IMG/VR virus record: IMGVR_UViG_3300035670_000638 | Location: 1 to 37,678 of that record | From: a virus | DNA: 37,678 nt | Strand: one strand, 5' to 3' | Shown here: positions 1 to 5,658 of the stretch, piece after piece | Position numbering within the stretch: the stretch's first letter is position 1 | How the letters are laid out: each line of letters starts with the position of its first letter | Made by a program: the position numbers and the translations under genes | The notes under the pieces: generated by a model | Database searches by the model: none | What the model was told of the DNA's origin: nothing | The model's input: only the letters and a program-made list of their open reading frames with translations

Positions 1-127
1 CTGCGCATCCACCAACGATCACGAAGCGTTGTTGGCACTGAGAGCCATACAAAAACTGATCGAAAAGGACGGTGGTCGTCTCACTGACCTTCACTACACG
101 AAGGGTCATAGCGGCACCGTTCAGTTC
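1..127. repeat. Terminal direct repeat, left copy (contig overlap)
   Basis: Bases 1-127 are identical to 37552-37678, the last 127 bases of the window. The repeat lies inside one reading frame that continues correctly across the junction. It is therefore most simply the overlap left by assembling a circular or circularly permuted molecule; 127 is a commonly used assembly k-mer length. A real 127-bp terminal redundancy cannot be excluded from sequence alone. Confidence 0.9.
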
Positions 128-289
128 GATCAGTTGATGGACAAACTCAACAACGGCTTCGACCAATCCATGGTCGATAAGAACAAGGAACTGGAAGCCG
201 AGGTCGCTCGGTTGAACAAGCGGATCACCAAGCTCAAGGGTGAGAATTTGCGGCTTCGTGGTTTTGAGGTCGTATCCGAGCAGGAATAG
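2..289 (+). CDS. Coiled-coil protein, 3' part of gene split by contig ends
   Basis: This frame is open from base 2 and continues the gene that starts at 37523. The joined product is about 105 residues. The N-terminal half is mixed alpha/polar. The C-terminal third is a charged heptad-rich stretch around KNKELEAEVARLNKRI, which reads as a coiled coil and suggests a dimeric protein. It is the second gene of the rightward early operon and ends 2 bases before a strong hairpin terminator. No family is recognised. A TTG at 29 could be called as a start, but the ATG at 37523, coupled by ATGA to the previous gene, is far better. Confidence 0.8.
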   Translation, partial: CASTNDHEALLALRAIQKLIEKDGGRLTDLHYTKGHSGTVQFDQLMDKLNNGFDQSMVDKNKELEAEVARLNKRITKLKGENLRLRGFEVVSEQE

Positions 290-291
290 AA

Positions 292-315
292 TAAGGGGGC
301 TTCGCAGCCCCCTTA
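292..315. terminator. Bidirectional intrinsic terminator
   Basis: A perfect 10-bp stem (292-301 with 306-315) with loop TCGC is followed on the plus strand by CTTTTTG. It ends the rightward early operon. The stop codon of the leftward gene at 313 lies in its right arm, so it probably also stops the convergent minus operon, although the minus-side T tract is weak. Confidence 0.85.
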
Positions 316-561
316 CTTTTTGCGGATTTCATCCAACCAGACCACTTTCCCGACCGTATCGAGGGTGACACGACATCTGTATGATGCGTCGATCACCTCG
401 TTGTCATGCCTGCGTTCATGATGGGCAATGGCTTTTTCAATCGTGCGCAACTTACGCTTCAGCCAGCCGCGCAAGTACCACGGACATTCTCCAACCAACG
501 ACGACACCACTTCGCGGAAGAAGTACAAATTCTTCAGCATTTCAGGTATCTGGTCAGACAT
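313..561 (-). CDS. Unknown small protein, last gene of sigma-proximal minus operon
   Basis: The 82-residue product is helical and basic in the middle (RGWLKRKLRTIEKAIAHHERR) with a more beta-like C-terminus ending in WLDEIRKK. No family or catalytic motif is recognised. Its ATG overlaps the TGA of the upstream 53-residue gene by 8 bases (554-561), indicating translational coupling. The stop codon sits in the shared terminator at 292-315. Expression would come from the TAAATA promoter at 1514-1521. The overlaps on one side and terminator on the other support a real gene; function is unknown. Confidence 0.7.
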   Translation of the reverse strand: MSDQIPEMLKNLYFFREVVSSLVGECPWYLRGWLKRKLRTIEKAIAHHERRHDNEVIDASYRCRVTLDTVGKVVWLDEIRKK

Positions 562-715
562 CGATGGTGTCCTTGATCTTGATGGTGATCTTGATCTTAT
601 CAGACTTGTCCACGATCAACAAGTCATCGATCTCGCGATCAAAGAACATGTCGATCTCCACCGGTGTGTAGCCTTTCTCGGCAAGAATTTGCCTGATTTT
701 CTCGTCAATCTTCAT
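554..715 (-). CDS. Short acidic/beta-rich protein (53 aa)
   Basis: This short frame starts with ATG at 715 and reads MKIDEKIRQILAEKG at the N-terminus, ending KIKITIKIKDTIDV. It fills the gap between two minus-strand genes exactly: it overlaps the end of the upstream gene by 11 bases and the start of the downstream gene by 8. Such overlap on both sides is typical of phage operons and is the main evidence. The product alternates charged and aliphatic residues at the C-terminus, consistent with beta strands. No family is recognised. Confidence 0.65.
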   Translation of the reverse strand: MKIDEKIRQILAEKGYTPVEIDMFFDREIDDLLIVDKSDKIKITIKIKDTIDV

Positions 716-1028
716 CGTCTTCAAATTCCTCGATACCGATCACTTCACCACCGCGAAGTTGGACGACGGAGAATTTGTCCGTCTTGAACATCTTGTTCAA
801 TTTTTCAGCCATGTTGATGATATGACCCTTGTTGACCGAACTGACCCGCTTGTACTTCGATGGCTTGTCCACCAGTTCGTGCTTGGTCATGACGTTGCAT
901 GGTTTGCCGTCAAAGAAAACCGCATAGACCGCTCGTGCTTTGGTCACCACAGTGCTGATGTAGTCCTCACGACGGGTGAATTTGCACAGTTCGGTCGGTT
1001 TCGGACGACCGCTGCCTTTACTTCCCAT
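705..1028 (-). CDS. Unknown basic protein with acidic tail (107 aa)
   Basis: The product begins with a glycine/lysine-rich segment (GSKGSGRPKP), continues with a mixed basic body and ends in an acidic tail EEFEDDED. The Arg/Lys-rich N-terminus would suit nucleic-acid contact, but this is inference. Start and stop both overlap neighbours (1018-1028 upstream, 705-715 downstream). It lies four genes downstream of the late sigma factor in the same direction, so a transcription-related role is possible. No sequence resemblance to T4 gp33 or another coactivator was seen. Function unknown. Confidence 0.7.
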   Translation of the reverse strand: MGSKGSGRPKPTELCKFTRREDYISTVVTKARAVYAVFFDGKPCNVMTKHELVDKPSKYKRVSSVNKGHIINMAEKLNKMFKTDKFSVVQLRGGEVIGIEEFEDDED

Positions 1029-1200
1029 CTTGCTGAAGCTCCCACGTCAAATTCCCGATCTCAAGGAACTGATCCATCGGCATGTGGACTGTATTTCCAT
1101 GGTCGTCGGTGATGAAAACTTCACACCCTTCGATACGAACTACCGGGCAGCAACGACGGTTAGCACACATCACCCATTCGTTTTCATTTCGCTGATACAT
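1018..1200 (-). CDS. Small cysteine-containing protein (60 aa)
   Basis: The 60-residue product has a cysteine cluster near its N-terminus (CANRRCC), then VVRIEGCEVFITDDHGN and a short helix. Four cysteines in such a short chain could bind metal or form disulfides, but no standard zinc-ribbon spacing is complete. The gene overlaps both neighbours (1184-1200 upstream, 1018-1028 downstream), which supports it as real. No family name can be given with confidence. Confidence 0.65.
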   Translation of the reverse strand: MYQRNENEWVMCANRRCCPVVRIEGCEVFITDDHGNTVHMPMDQFLEIGNLTWELQQDGK

Positions 1201-1492
1201 TGTCTGATCCTTCTATCGCGTTAGCCATCACTTGTATCAGATCGACCACGACGTGGATCAGCAAGCACGAGCCTGCCAGTGCCAATGGATAAAGTATCAC
1301 TGGATGCACCAACCAAATTCCGACACAGATCACACCACACCAAAATCCGGTGCAGTGTGCGCACTTCATCATGTCCGCACCGATAGGGAATTTGGACGCA
1401 GCCTCACGGAGCCAGCCCATCAACGGACTGTTCATCACCCCAAAGGTCAGCGAAAAGGTCGCAAGCACTAATACTAAGAATTCCATGATCAT
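1184..1492 (-). CDS. Membrane protein with CxxCxxFWxG motif (DUF1360-like)
   Basis: The 102-residue product has three hydrophobic segments: residues about 1-20, 45-62 and 64-88. Between the first and second lies CAHCTGFWCG, a short Cys-rich signature like that of DUF1360-type inner-membrane proteins. It is likely an inner-membrane protein; its role is unknown. The ATG at 1492 is used here, but the ATG at 1486 is possible. A TAAATA promoter at 1514-1521, overlapping the stop of the sigma gene, sits directly upstream, so this is the first gene of a late operon running to 313. Confidence 0.65.
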   Translation of the reverse strand: MIMEFLVLVLATFSLTFGVMNSPLMGWLREAASKFPIGADMMKCAHCTGFWCGVICVGIWLVHPVILYPLALAGSCLLIHVVVDLIQVMANAIEGSDNVSAK

Positions 1493-1513
1493 GGTTCCAC
1501 TTAAATACCATGA

Positions 1514-1521
1514 TATTTAGT
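1514..1521 (-). promoter_or_regulatory. Late promoter ACTAAATA before the CxxC membrane gene
   Basis: On the minus strand the sequence reads GACTAAATATC. The TAA of this motif is also the stop codon of the sigma gene. By T4 spacing transcription would start near 1508, leaving about 15 bases of leader before the ATG at 1492. Confidence 0.6.
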
Positions 1522-1888
1522 CTTGCAGTTGTCGATTGAAGCTCGGGTCTAACCCATTAGCCATTTTAATCTCATCGAGAATGTCACGCTGCTTATGTTG
1601 TTTGGTCAAATATTGGATAAAAGAACGTTCAATGCAGGTCGTGTAATACGAAAACGGGGATGATGGTGAGTTGATGTCGAACTTGGACCATGCACCGCTA
1701 CACAAGTTGAGAAGAGCCGCACTCTTCATATCATCAAGATAACTGTAGTTTCTCCAATTGCCTTTCTGTCCGATGCGATCCACCAACAACATGAAGTATT
1801 TGCCGAGTTGTTCTGTGATATGACCAGCTTCACGTGCCACGATCAATTCTTTTCTAAGTTGTTCACCTGTTAGGTACTTCTTCGACAT
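1517..1888 (-). CDS. T4 gp55-like late RNA polymerase sigma factor (short form)
   Basis: The 123-residue product matches the sigma region 2 pattern of T4 gp55 by eye: a DMK...A helix, then WSKFD, then PFSYYTTCIERSFIQYL followed by a basic KQHKQRDI segment. In T4, gp55 replaces sigma70 and recognises TATAAATA at late promoters. This protein is shorter than gp55 (about 185 residues). The C-terminus (ending FNRQLQD) lacks an obvious gp45-type clamp-binding motif. The start is supported by AGGGAG before the ATG. More than 20 TAAATA sites ahead of operons in this genome give independent functional support. Assignment is by motif memory, not alignment. Confidence 0.8.
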   Translation of the reverse strand: MSKKYLTGEQLRKELIVAREAGHITEQLGKYFMLLVDRIGQKGNWRNYSYLDDMKSAALLNLCSGAWSKFDINSPSSPFSYYTTCIERSFIQYLTKQHKQRDILDEIKMANGLDPSFNRQLQD

Positions 1889-1912
1889 GCATCAACTCCC
1901 TGTTGTGTTGCA

Positions 1913-1942
1913 ATTATGCAACTATTTAAGGGAATTTACCAA
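1913..1942 (-). promoter_or_regulatory. Possible sigma70 promoter of the late sigma gene
   Basis: On the minus strand TTGGTA and CATAAT are separated by 18 bases, a reasonable -35/-10 pair. The late motif at 1923-1930 lies in its spacer. This arrangement would let host polymerase start sigma synthesis, followed by autoactivation. Confidence 0.4.
1923..1930 (-). promoter_or_regulatory. Late-type motif CTTAAATA before the sigma gene
   Basis: The minus strand reads CCCTTAAATAGTTGC upstream of the gp55-like gene. If used, the late sigma would activate its own transcription. It overlaps the possible sigma70 promoter. Confidence 0.5.
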
Positions 1943-1990
1943 TTTCTTCGTGGACGACCCAAAATCGGTGCCTTTGGGATATTCACAGAA

Positions 1991-2002
1991 GATAAATAAA
2001 TA
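1991..2002 (+). promoter_or_regulatory. Late promoter with doubled TAAATA
   Basis: GATAAATAAATA contains two overlapping TAAATA hexamers (1993-1998 and 1997-2002). Spacing from the second places +1 at 2008. A hairpin CGGGG-AGACGA-CCCCG (2009-2024) then begins at +2 of the transcript. Confidence 0.65.
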
Positions 2003-2051
2003 TTGAGACGGGGAGACGACCCCGCATACGATGATGAAGAAGGACGATGAA

Positions 2052-2714
2052 ATGACGAACGACGTATTCTCACAGGGTGACATGGCAGAAAACCGGGAAT
2101 CCCGCGACCAACGGCAGGCAGATTTCAATAAGTATGACCAGCCAGCCCGTGTAGCGACCTTTAAGTTGCTTGAAAAGTCTCTGGCTGAACGTGGATTGAT
2201 GATGGTGGATTTCCGCAGCACAAAGATGCGTGAACGTACACCTGATCTTGCCGTGGTCGGTATCGAGGCTTTTAACGCGAAGATGGAACAGATACGCAAT
2301 ACTCTGGGTAATCCGAACATTCTCCCGACCACACCGTTCATCCAATCATGGCTGCGTGATAAGTCAAACATCCACAGCGTGTTGGAATTGTCGATCAAGA
2401 CGAGGTGGGAGCCGAACAAGCCGTTCCCGTATGAGAACACCCATCTTCCACCCCGTAAACGTCACTACTTCGATTACGTCGATGACCCGTCGAAGTTGCT
2501 ATTCATCGAGTACAACAGCGACCTGTCGCAGTTCTGTGTACTCAGTGGTAAAGACGTATGGGCTGTGATTGAAGAAGCCACCACCAACGGAACCGGTTTC
2601 GAAGAAACCACCGTTGAAAGCGGTAACCAAGAGAAGTTTCTAAACATCCCCCACACCAATGCTGTATTCGGTGTGATGATCTATGATGAAGAGGACAATG
2701 AGCCATGCAACTGA
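2052..2714 (+). CDS. Unknown protein upstream of endolysin (220 aa)
   Basis: The product is acidic and soluble, with a polar N-terminus (NDVFSQGDMAENRESRDQRQ), aromatic-rich middle (KRHYFDYVDD) and acidic end. No conserved catalytic motif or transmembrane segment was seen. An ATG at 2031 is in frame, but AGGA at 2041-2044 is well placed for the ATG at 2052 and the 2031 codon directly follows the leader hairpin. The gene overlaps the endolysin gene by 10 bases and shares its late promoter at 1991-2002. It could be a lysis or virion-associated partner, but only context suggests this. Confidence 0.7.
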   Translation: MTNDVFSQGDMAENRESRDQRQADFNKYDQPARVATFKLLEKSLAERGLMMVDFRSTKMRERTPDLAVVGIEAFNAKMEQIRNTLGNPNILPTTPFIQSWLRDKSNIHSVLELSIKTRWEPNKPFPYENTHLPPRKRHYFDYVDDPSKLLFIEYNSDLSQFCVLSGKDVWAVIEEATTNGTGFEETTVESGNQEKFLNIPHTNAVFGVMIYDEEDNEPCN

Positions 2715-3211
2715 GTAAGAATTTCACCTTGAACGAAATGCTGAAATCACCAACAGCAGAACGTATGAACATCAAGAATACAACATCCGACCCCGTGATC
2801 ATCTTCAACCTGTCCGAGTTGGTCATAAAAATTCTTCAGCCCCTTCGCGATCATCTGGGGCATCCCATCACGATCAATTCTGGATACCGTAGCCCTGAAA
2901 CCAATACGGCATGTGGTGGTGCCAAGACATCGCAACATATGTCTGGATGTGCTGCGGACATGGAAGTTTATGGGATGGACAACAAAGAGCTTGCTCTGAC
3001 CATACGCGACCTCGGTCTACCCTTCGACCAAATAATCCTTGAGTTCTATAAGGAAGGGCAGCCTGATAGTGGATGGGTTCATGTATCATATGACCCGAAA
3101 AAAGCAAAACAACGCGGTGAATTTCTCGTGTTTACTCACGAAACCGGTTACACCAAGTTCAGTGAAGAGTTGCCAGAAGTGTTCCGTAACGCGAAGGTGA
3201 TCAATAAATGA
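2705..3211 (+). CDS. Endolysin, peptidase M15 family (zinc D-Ala-D-Ala carboxypeptidase-like)
   Basis: The 168-residue product has the M15A pattern: INSGYRSPETN, then TSQHMSGCAADM supplying the first His and the Asp of the zinc site, and GWVHVSY supplying the second His. This family hydrolyses peptide bonds in the peptidoglycan stem, so the protein most likely acts as the lysis enzyme in the periplasm. No signal peptide is visible, so export would need a holin such as the product of 8490-8918. Length fits single-domain phage M15 endolysins. Translation is coupled to the preceding gene by a 10-base overlap. Confidence 0.9.
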   Translation: MQLSKNFTLNEMLKSPTAERMNIKNTTSDPVIIFNLSELVIKILQPLRDHLGHPITINSGYRSPETNTACGGAKTSQHMSGCAADMEVYGMDNKELALTIRDLGLPFDQIILEFYKEGQPDSGWVHVSYDPKKAKQRGEFLVFTHETGYTKFSEELPEVFRNAKVINK

Positions 3212-3214
3212 GGT

Positions 3215-3247
3215 CATGACCTGAACCATATGCTCGATCAGGTCATG
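3215..3247. terminator. Hairpin after endolysin gene
   Basis: CATGACCTGA (3215-3224) pairs perfectly with TCAGGTCATG (3238-3247) across a 13-base loop. It starts 4 bases after the endolysin stop. No T tract follows on either strand, so it may be a weak terminator or an mRNA 3'-end stabiliser. Confidence 0.5.
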
Positions 3248-3263
3248 AACCAAAAGAAGTCCG

Positions 3264-3271
3264 CTTAAATA
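3264..3271 (+). promoter_or_regulatory. Late promoter CTTAAATA facing a gene-free interval
   Basis: CGCTTAAATACATTC points right into 3277-3443, where no gene exists. Predicted +1 is 3277. This is one of several late-type motifs that drive apparently non-coding DNA. Confidence 0.5.
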
Positions 3272-3276
3272 CATTC

Positions 3277-3443
3277 ATAATTTGGGTTGGCACCATATCT
3301 CTACAGACCCGCACGGGTCGTTGGTCTGTCAATGCCACTGATGCTTAAACCGACGTTTCCCATGCTTATGTACTCAACGTCGGTGGTAGTCAAATCCCGG
3401 TGCCGTAAATGTCAGTCAGGGGACAATCAGTGGAACACCCGAA
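3277..3443 (+). ncRNA. Candidate structured RNA, about 165 nt
   Basis: Downstream of the late motif, pairing by eye gives a closing stem GGCACC/GGTGCC (3289-3294 with 3399-3404). It encloses ACAGACC/GGTCTGT (3303-3309 with 3323-3329) and the 9-bp ACCGACGTT/AACGTCGGT (3349-3357 with 3376-3384). CCACTG (3335-3340) can pair with CAGTGG (3428-3433) to form a pseudoknot. No coding frame of useful length is present. No known RNA family was recognised. No clear 3' terminator is seen before the convergent gene ending at 3444, so transcript extent is uncertain. Confidence 0.45.
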
Positions 3444-3839
3444 CTACTTGCGACGGAGCTTGGTGAGATAATCATCAAGCCCGTTCATAAATTCTCGACG
3501 CTGCTTTTCCCACTCAGAGCGTCGTGCGGTAGTGATAAGGTCAAGCCCTGCTCCACTATCACCGAACATCTGATCAAACCGCTCAGCGTCCTCCAAATCG
3601 CGGAAGAGGAAGTCAATCGACACCAAGGTGATCGGTTCATGACCCTTGGAGGATGGGAACTGGTAGTAGTCACCCGCAAACAGGTTGTTGGTGATCTCAT
3701 AGGAGTAGATGTGTTGGGCTTCCAACCAGCTTTCCATGCGCTCAACGTCCTCGTCTTGATAGAGGTCAGCGACGAAGGTACGAACAACATGCAGTTCAGC
3801 AGGAAATAAACCGGTGGTGATCTCACGCATCTTAGACAT
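3444..3839 (-). CDS. Unknown acidic protein (131 aa)
   Basis: The product is a soluble alpha/beta protein with segments ELHVVRTFVADLYQDED and ITLVSIDFLFRDLEDAERF and a basic helical C-terminus (DYLTKLRRK). The alternation suggests a small ferredoxin-like fold, which is only an impression. The ATG at 3839 is preferred over 3845 because GGAG lies 7 bases upstream. It overlaps the upstream gene by 8 bases. The neighbour at 3832 has a similar RDLEDAERF-like ending (TSARHATLFRLRFG), so the two may be distant paralogues. Function unknown. Confidence 0.7.
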   Translation of the reverse strand: MSKMREITTGLFPAELHVVRTFVADLYQDEDVERMESWLEAQHIYSYEITNNLFAGDYYQFPSSKGHEPITLVSIDFLFRDLEDAERFDQMFGDSGAGLDLITTARRSEWEKQRREFMNGLDDYLTKLRRK

Positions 3840-4098
3840 GGGCATTCTCCAATAGAGGTGGAAGTCTGTTCAATACGTCCCCACCAAAACGTAGACGGAA
3901 TAACGTCGCGTGACGCGCACTGGTGAAGAATACATCAACAACTTTCTGATGGGTGACTATTTGTCTGTTGCCACGGAACAACGCATTGGTATCAGCCACC
4001 TGTGTAATCGTAATCGTGTAATCTTCAGGATGAAGTATGGTGTGTAGCCAGTCAGTAACGATGTCACGTTCTGAATACGGAAGTCGAATACACAGCAT
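3832..4098 (-). CDS. Unknown protein, possible paralogue of its neighbour (88 aa)
   Basis: The product starts MLCIRLPYSERDIVTDWL and ends FRLRFGGDVLNRLPPLLE. The order helix, beta segment, then F..R...G near the C-terminus resembles the downstream 131-residue protein. ATG at 4098 is chosen over 4122 because GGAGG sits 5-6 bases upstream of it. The gene overlaps its downstream neighbour by 8 bases. No family recognised. Confidence 0.65.
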   Translation of the reverse strand: MLCIRLPYSERDIVTDWLHTILHPEDYTITITQVADTNALFRGNRQIVTHQKVVDVFFTSARHATLFRLRFGGDVLNRLPPLLENAHV

Positions 4099-4140
4099 GG
4101 TGTCCTCCGATGAAGAGATCATGGACAGGTGTCGGTCATC

Positions 4141-4362
4141 TTAGTGAATAGTCACGTCGTGGTCGATACATTGGTACAGATCAACGGCAGCGTACTTCTC
4201 AGAGCCGACAATACGTCCAACACAGGACACTGGTATATCGAGGTCGTAGAAGATGGTGGACACTTCGATGGTGATGATCTCATCGTGGTAGTGGACATGG
4301 AGCATGTCACCGATCTTCAGGTTTTTGGCAGTAATCGACTGGATCAATTTGTATGTCCTCAT
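4141..4362 (-). CDS. Unknown small beta-rich protein (73 aa)
   Basis: The product (MRTYKLIQSITAKNLKIGD at the N-terminus) contains KIGDMLHVHYHDEIITIEV and looks like a small all-beta protein. An upstream extension to 4539 with non-ATG starts exists but would be unusually basic and lacks a ribosome site, so it is rejected. The ribosome site before 4362 is weak. A late motif at 4449-4456 lies about 80 bases upstream and makes this the first gene of the three-gene minus operon. No function can be assigned. Confidence 0.55.
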   Translation of the reverse strand: MRTYKLIQSITAKNLKIGDMLHVHYHDEIITIEVSTIFYDLDIPVSCVGRIVGSEKYAAVDLYQCIDHDVTIH

Positions 4363-4448
4363 GTAGTGCGAAATCCCGATTAAAAGAAGGTCAGGAAGAA
4401 GGTAGCAGAAACGTAGGGAAACTGCTGGCTCGGGCTGTCTTATGAGGG

Positions 4449-4456
4449 TATTTATG
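4449..4456 (-). promoter_or_regulatory. Late promoter CATAAATA for the 4362-3444 operon
   Basis: The minus strand reads GTCATAAATACCC. Predicted +1 is 4443, giving a leader of about 80 bases that contains a small AGCAG/CTGCT hairpin. Confidence 0.5.
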
Positions 4457-4554
4457 ACTATTGCGTTCAGGGATGGAGATACTTTGATTGCTCGGGATAT
4501 GGCTGGAAAGCGCGATTTTTTGTGTTTGTCAAGCACCAAATACGCGAAAAACGC

Positions 4555-4571
4555 ATTATTTTGAAAATAAT
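4555..4571. repeat. AT-rich perfect palindrome
   Basis: ATTATTTT and AAAATAAT flank a single G (4563), giving a 17-bp palindrome in an AT-rich stretch. It adjoins the phased CAAGTA repeats, as a duplex-unwinding element would at an origin; this is inference. Confidence 0.6.
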
Positions 4572-4597
4572 TTGATGTGTTGCATAAATGTCACACT

Positions 4598-4668
4598 CAA
4601 GTAGTCAGCAAGTAATCATACAACCATCACAAGTAAACCACCAAGTATTCAGAAGACAAGCTCAAGTA
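4598..4668 (+). repeat. Five helically phased CAAGTA repeats (iteron-like)
   Basis: CAAGTA occurs at 4598, 4609, 4630, 4642 and 4663. Start-to-start spacings are 11, 21, 12 and 21, close to multiples of the 10.5-bp helical turn. All copies have the same orientation. This is how iterons or cooperative operator sites look. Confidence 0.6.
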
Positions 4669-4754
4669 ATACTGTGTCAAGCACAAAGTGATCAGGACAC
4701 CATCAACTCAGGCATGCCTTGGACGCATGGAACGTTCTACTACCACAAGGTGCG

Positions 4755-4769
4755 GAACAAAACGTGAAC
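4755..4769 (+). promoter_or_regulatory. LexA-type box GAAC-AAAACGT-GAAC
   Basis: This is an exact match to the reverse complement of GTTC-N7-GTTC, the SOS box of alphaproteobacterial LexA. The spacer AAAACGT recurs in other copies. Confidence 0.6.
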
Positions 4770-4829
4770 ACTTGATTGGTACAGTATTCGCATCTTGCAA
4801 TGATCGTGCCAGTCCTGATGTGACATCCT

Positions 4830-4850
4830 TGAGAATGATAATCATTCTCA
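4830..4850. promoter_or_regulatory. Fur-box-like 21-bp perfect palindrome
   Basis: The sequence GAGAATGATAATCATTCTC (4831-4849), extended one base each side, is a perfect palindrome about base 4840. It differs from the 19-bp consensus Fur box GATAATGATAATCATTATC at only two symmetric positions. No gene start follows closely on either strand. Confidence 0.55.
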
Positions 4851-4896
4851 TTGGTATGGTTCGTGTTCTTGCAAGAAGTATGCCATCTCAGGTATG

Positions 4897-4922
4897 GAAC
4901 AAAACGTGAACAAACCATGAAC
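4897..4922 (+). promoter_or_regulatory. Triple GAAC array (two overlapping LexA-type boxes)
   Basis: GAAC occurs at 4897, 4908 and 4919, each separated by 7 bases (AAAACGT, then AAACCAT). This gives two overlapping GAAC-N7-GAAC sites with an exact 11-bp period. Confidence 0.6.
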
Positions 4923-4943
4923 CATATGCTGAGCGCAACAGTG

Positions 4944-4958
4944 GAACAAAACATGAAC
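4944..4958 (+). promoter_or_regulatory. LexA-type box GAAC-AAAACAT-GAAC
   Basis: Another exact GAAC-N7-GAAC, preceded by G as in the other copies (GGAAC). Confidence 0.55.
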
Positions 4959-4969
4959 ACGTGGCAACA

Positions 4970-4984
4970 GAACAAAACGTGAAC
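4970..4984 (+). promoter_or_regulatory. LexA-type box GAAC-AAAACGT-GAAC
   Basis: Its 15 bases are identical to the site at 4755-4769. Confidence 0.6.
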
Positions 4985-5298
4985 AGAATGGGGCAGCCAT
5001 CATAGGGGTATGCCTATGCACATACCATGCCAGCACCATCACACTGACCATGAACAACCATACACTGTAATACGTCTACATATAGACAAGAGTTGTCGCA
5101 TAATATTTAATTATGACTCCAACAGCATTTGCTAATACACTAGGAAAACCAAGGCTTTGCGAGGTTATGAGAACGTTTCGCAACTGTCTAGATATAGCAT
5201 ACCAAATATGGTGGACACGTTAAGCGAGTGATGTGCTTAGTCTACCGTGCCAGTGGTCTGCCACAATCCTGATAGGAATGTTAGCACATCGATAGGTT

Positions 5299-5313
5299 GT
5301 TCACGTTTTGTTC
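5299..5313 (-). promoter_or_regulatory. LexA-type box GTTC-ACGTTTT-GTTC, inverted orientation
   Basis: This is the reverse complement of the same 15-mer found at 4755 and 4970. From here rightward the boxes face the opposite way, so two inverted arrays flank about 310 bp. Confidence 0.6.
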
Positions 5314-5337
5314 CATAGCCAAGCTCAATCATGGTTT

Positions 5338-5352
5338 GTTCACGGTTTGTAC
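5338..5352 (-). promoter_or_regulatory. Degenerate LexA-type box
   Basis: GTTC-ACGGTTT-GTAC differs from the exact pattern at one base of the second half-site. Confidence 0.4.
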
Positions 5353-5438
5353 CATGGCTATGCGTGATATGCATGGCAGCCCTGCGTCTATGACATGGCT
5401 GCAATTGCGACGCATTCTTAATGGTCGATTGTGCTTGA

Positions 5439-5473
5439 CTGTGGCATTTGTGCCACAGGGGTACAGACCCCCT
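5439..5473. repeat. Two adjoining inverted repeats
   Basis: CTGTGGCA-TTTG-TGCCACAG (5439-5458) is followed without a gap by AGGGG...CCCCT (5457-5461 with 5469-5473). They could be an operator dyad or part of an RNA. GTACAG (5461) can also pair with CTGTAC about 40 bases downstream. Confidence 0.5.
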
Positions 5474-5658
5474 ATTGACAAACAGCGTCGGGGCTATCCC
5501 ATCTGTACAAAAACAGGATTTCAAAATCCGACCACCAAGACCATCCTATGACCATCCCCGCGCATCTATGTGTGCAACGTCCTCTGCATGATCTCGCATC
5601 GTTCTCTTAAATTCTCTGCAAGACCCCACAAATCTGCATAGCTCCTATGCACAAATTT

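Noticed and set aside
428-787. 119-residue plus-strand frame
   Set aside because: It is antisense to three tightly overlapped minus-strand genes and has no ribosome site.
1500-1507. Plus-strand CTTAAATA at 1500
   Set aside because: It faces into the sigma gene antisense with no plus gene before 2052; the minus-strand motif at 1514-1521 is the sensible promoter.
4363-4539. N-terminal extension of the gene at 4141-4362 using TTG/GTG starts
   Set aside because: No ribosome site; it would begin upstream of the late promoter at 4449-4456.
5113-5223. 36-residue plus-strand frame (MTPTAFANTLGKPRLCEV...)
   Set aside because: It faintly resembles the start of an HTH, but no ribosome site or promoter was seen and it is too short to support.
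5460-5550. Possible tRNA suggested by GGATTTCAAAATCC and nearby CCACC
   Set aside because: The hairpin cannot give a 5-bp stem with a 7-base anticodon loop, and no acceptor or T arm fits.
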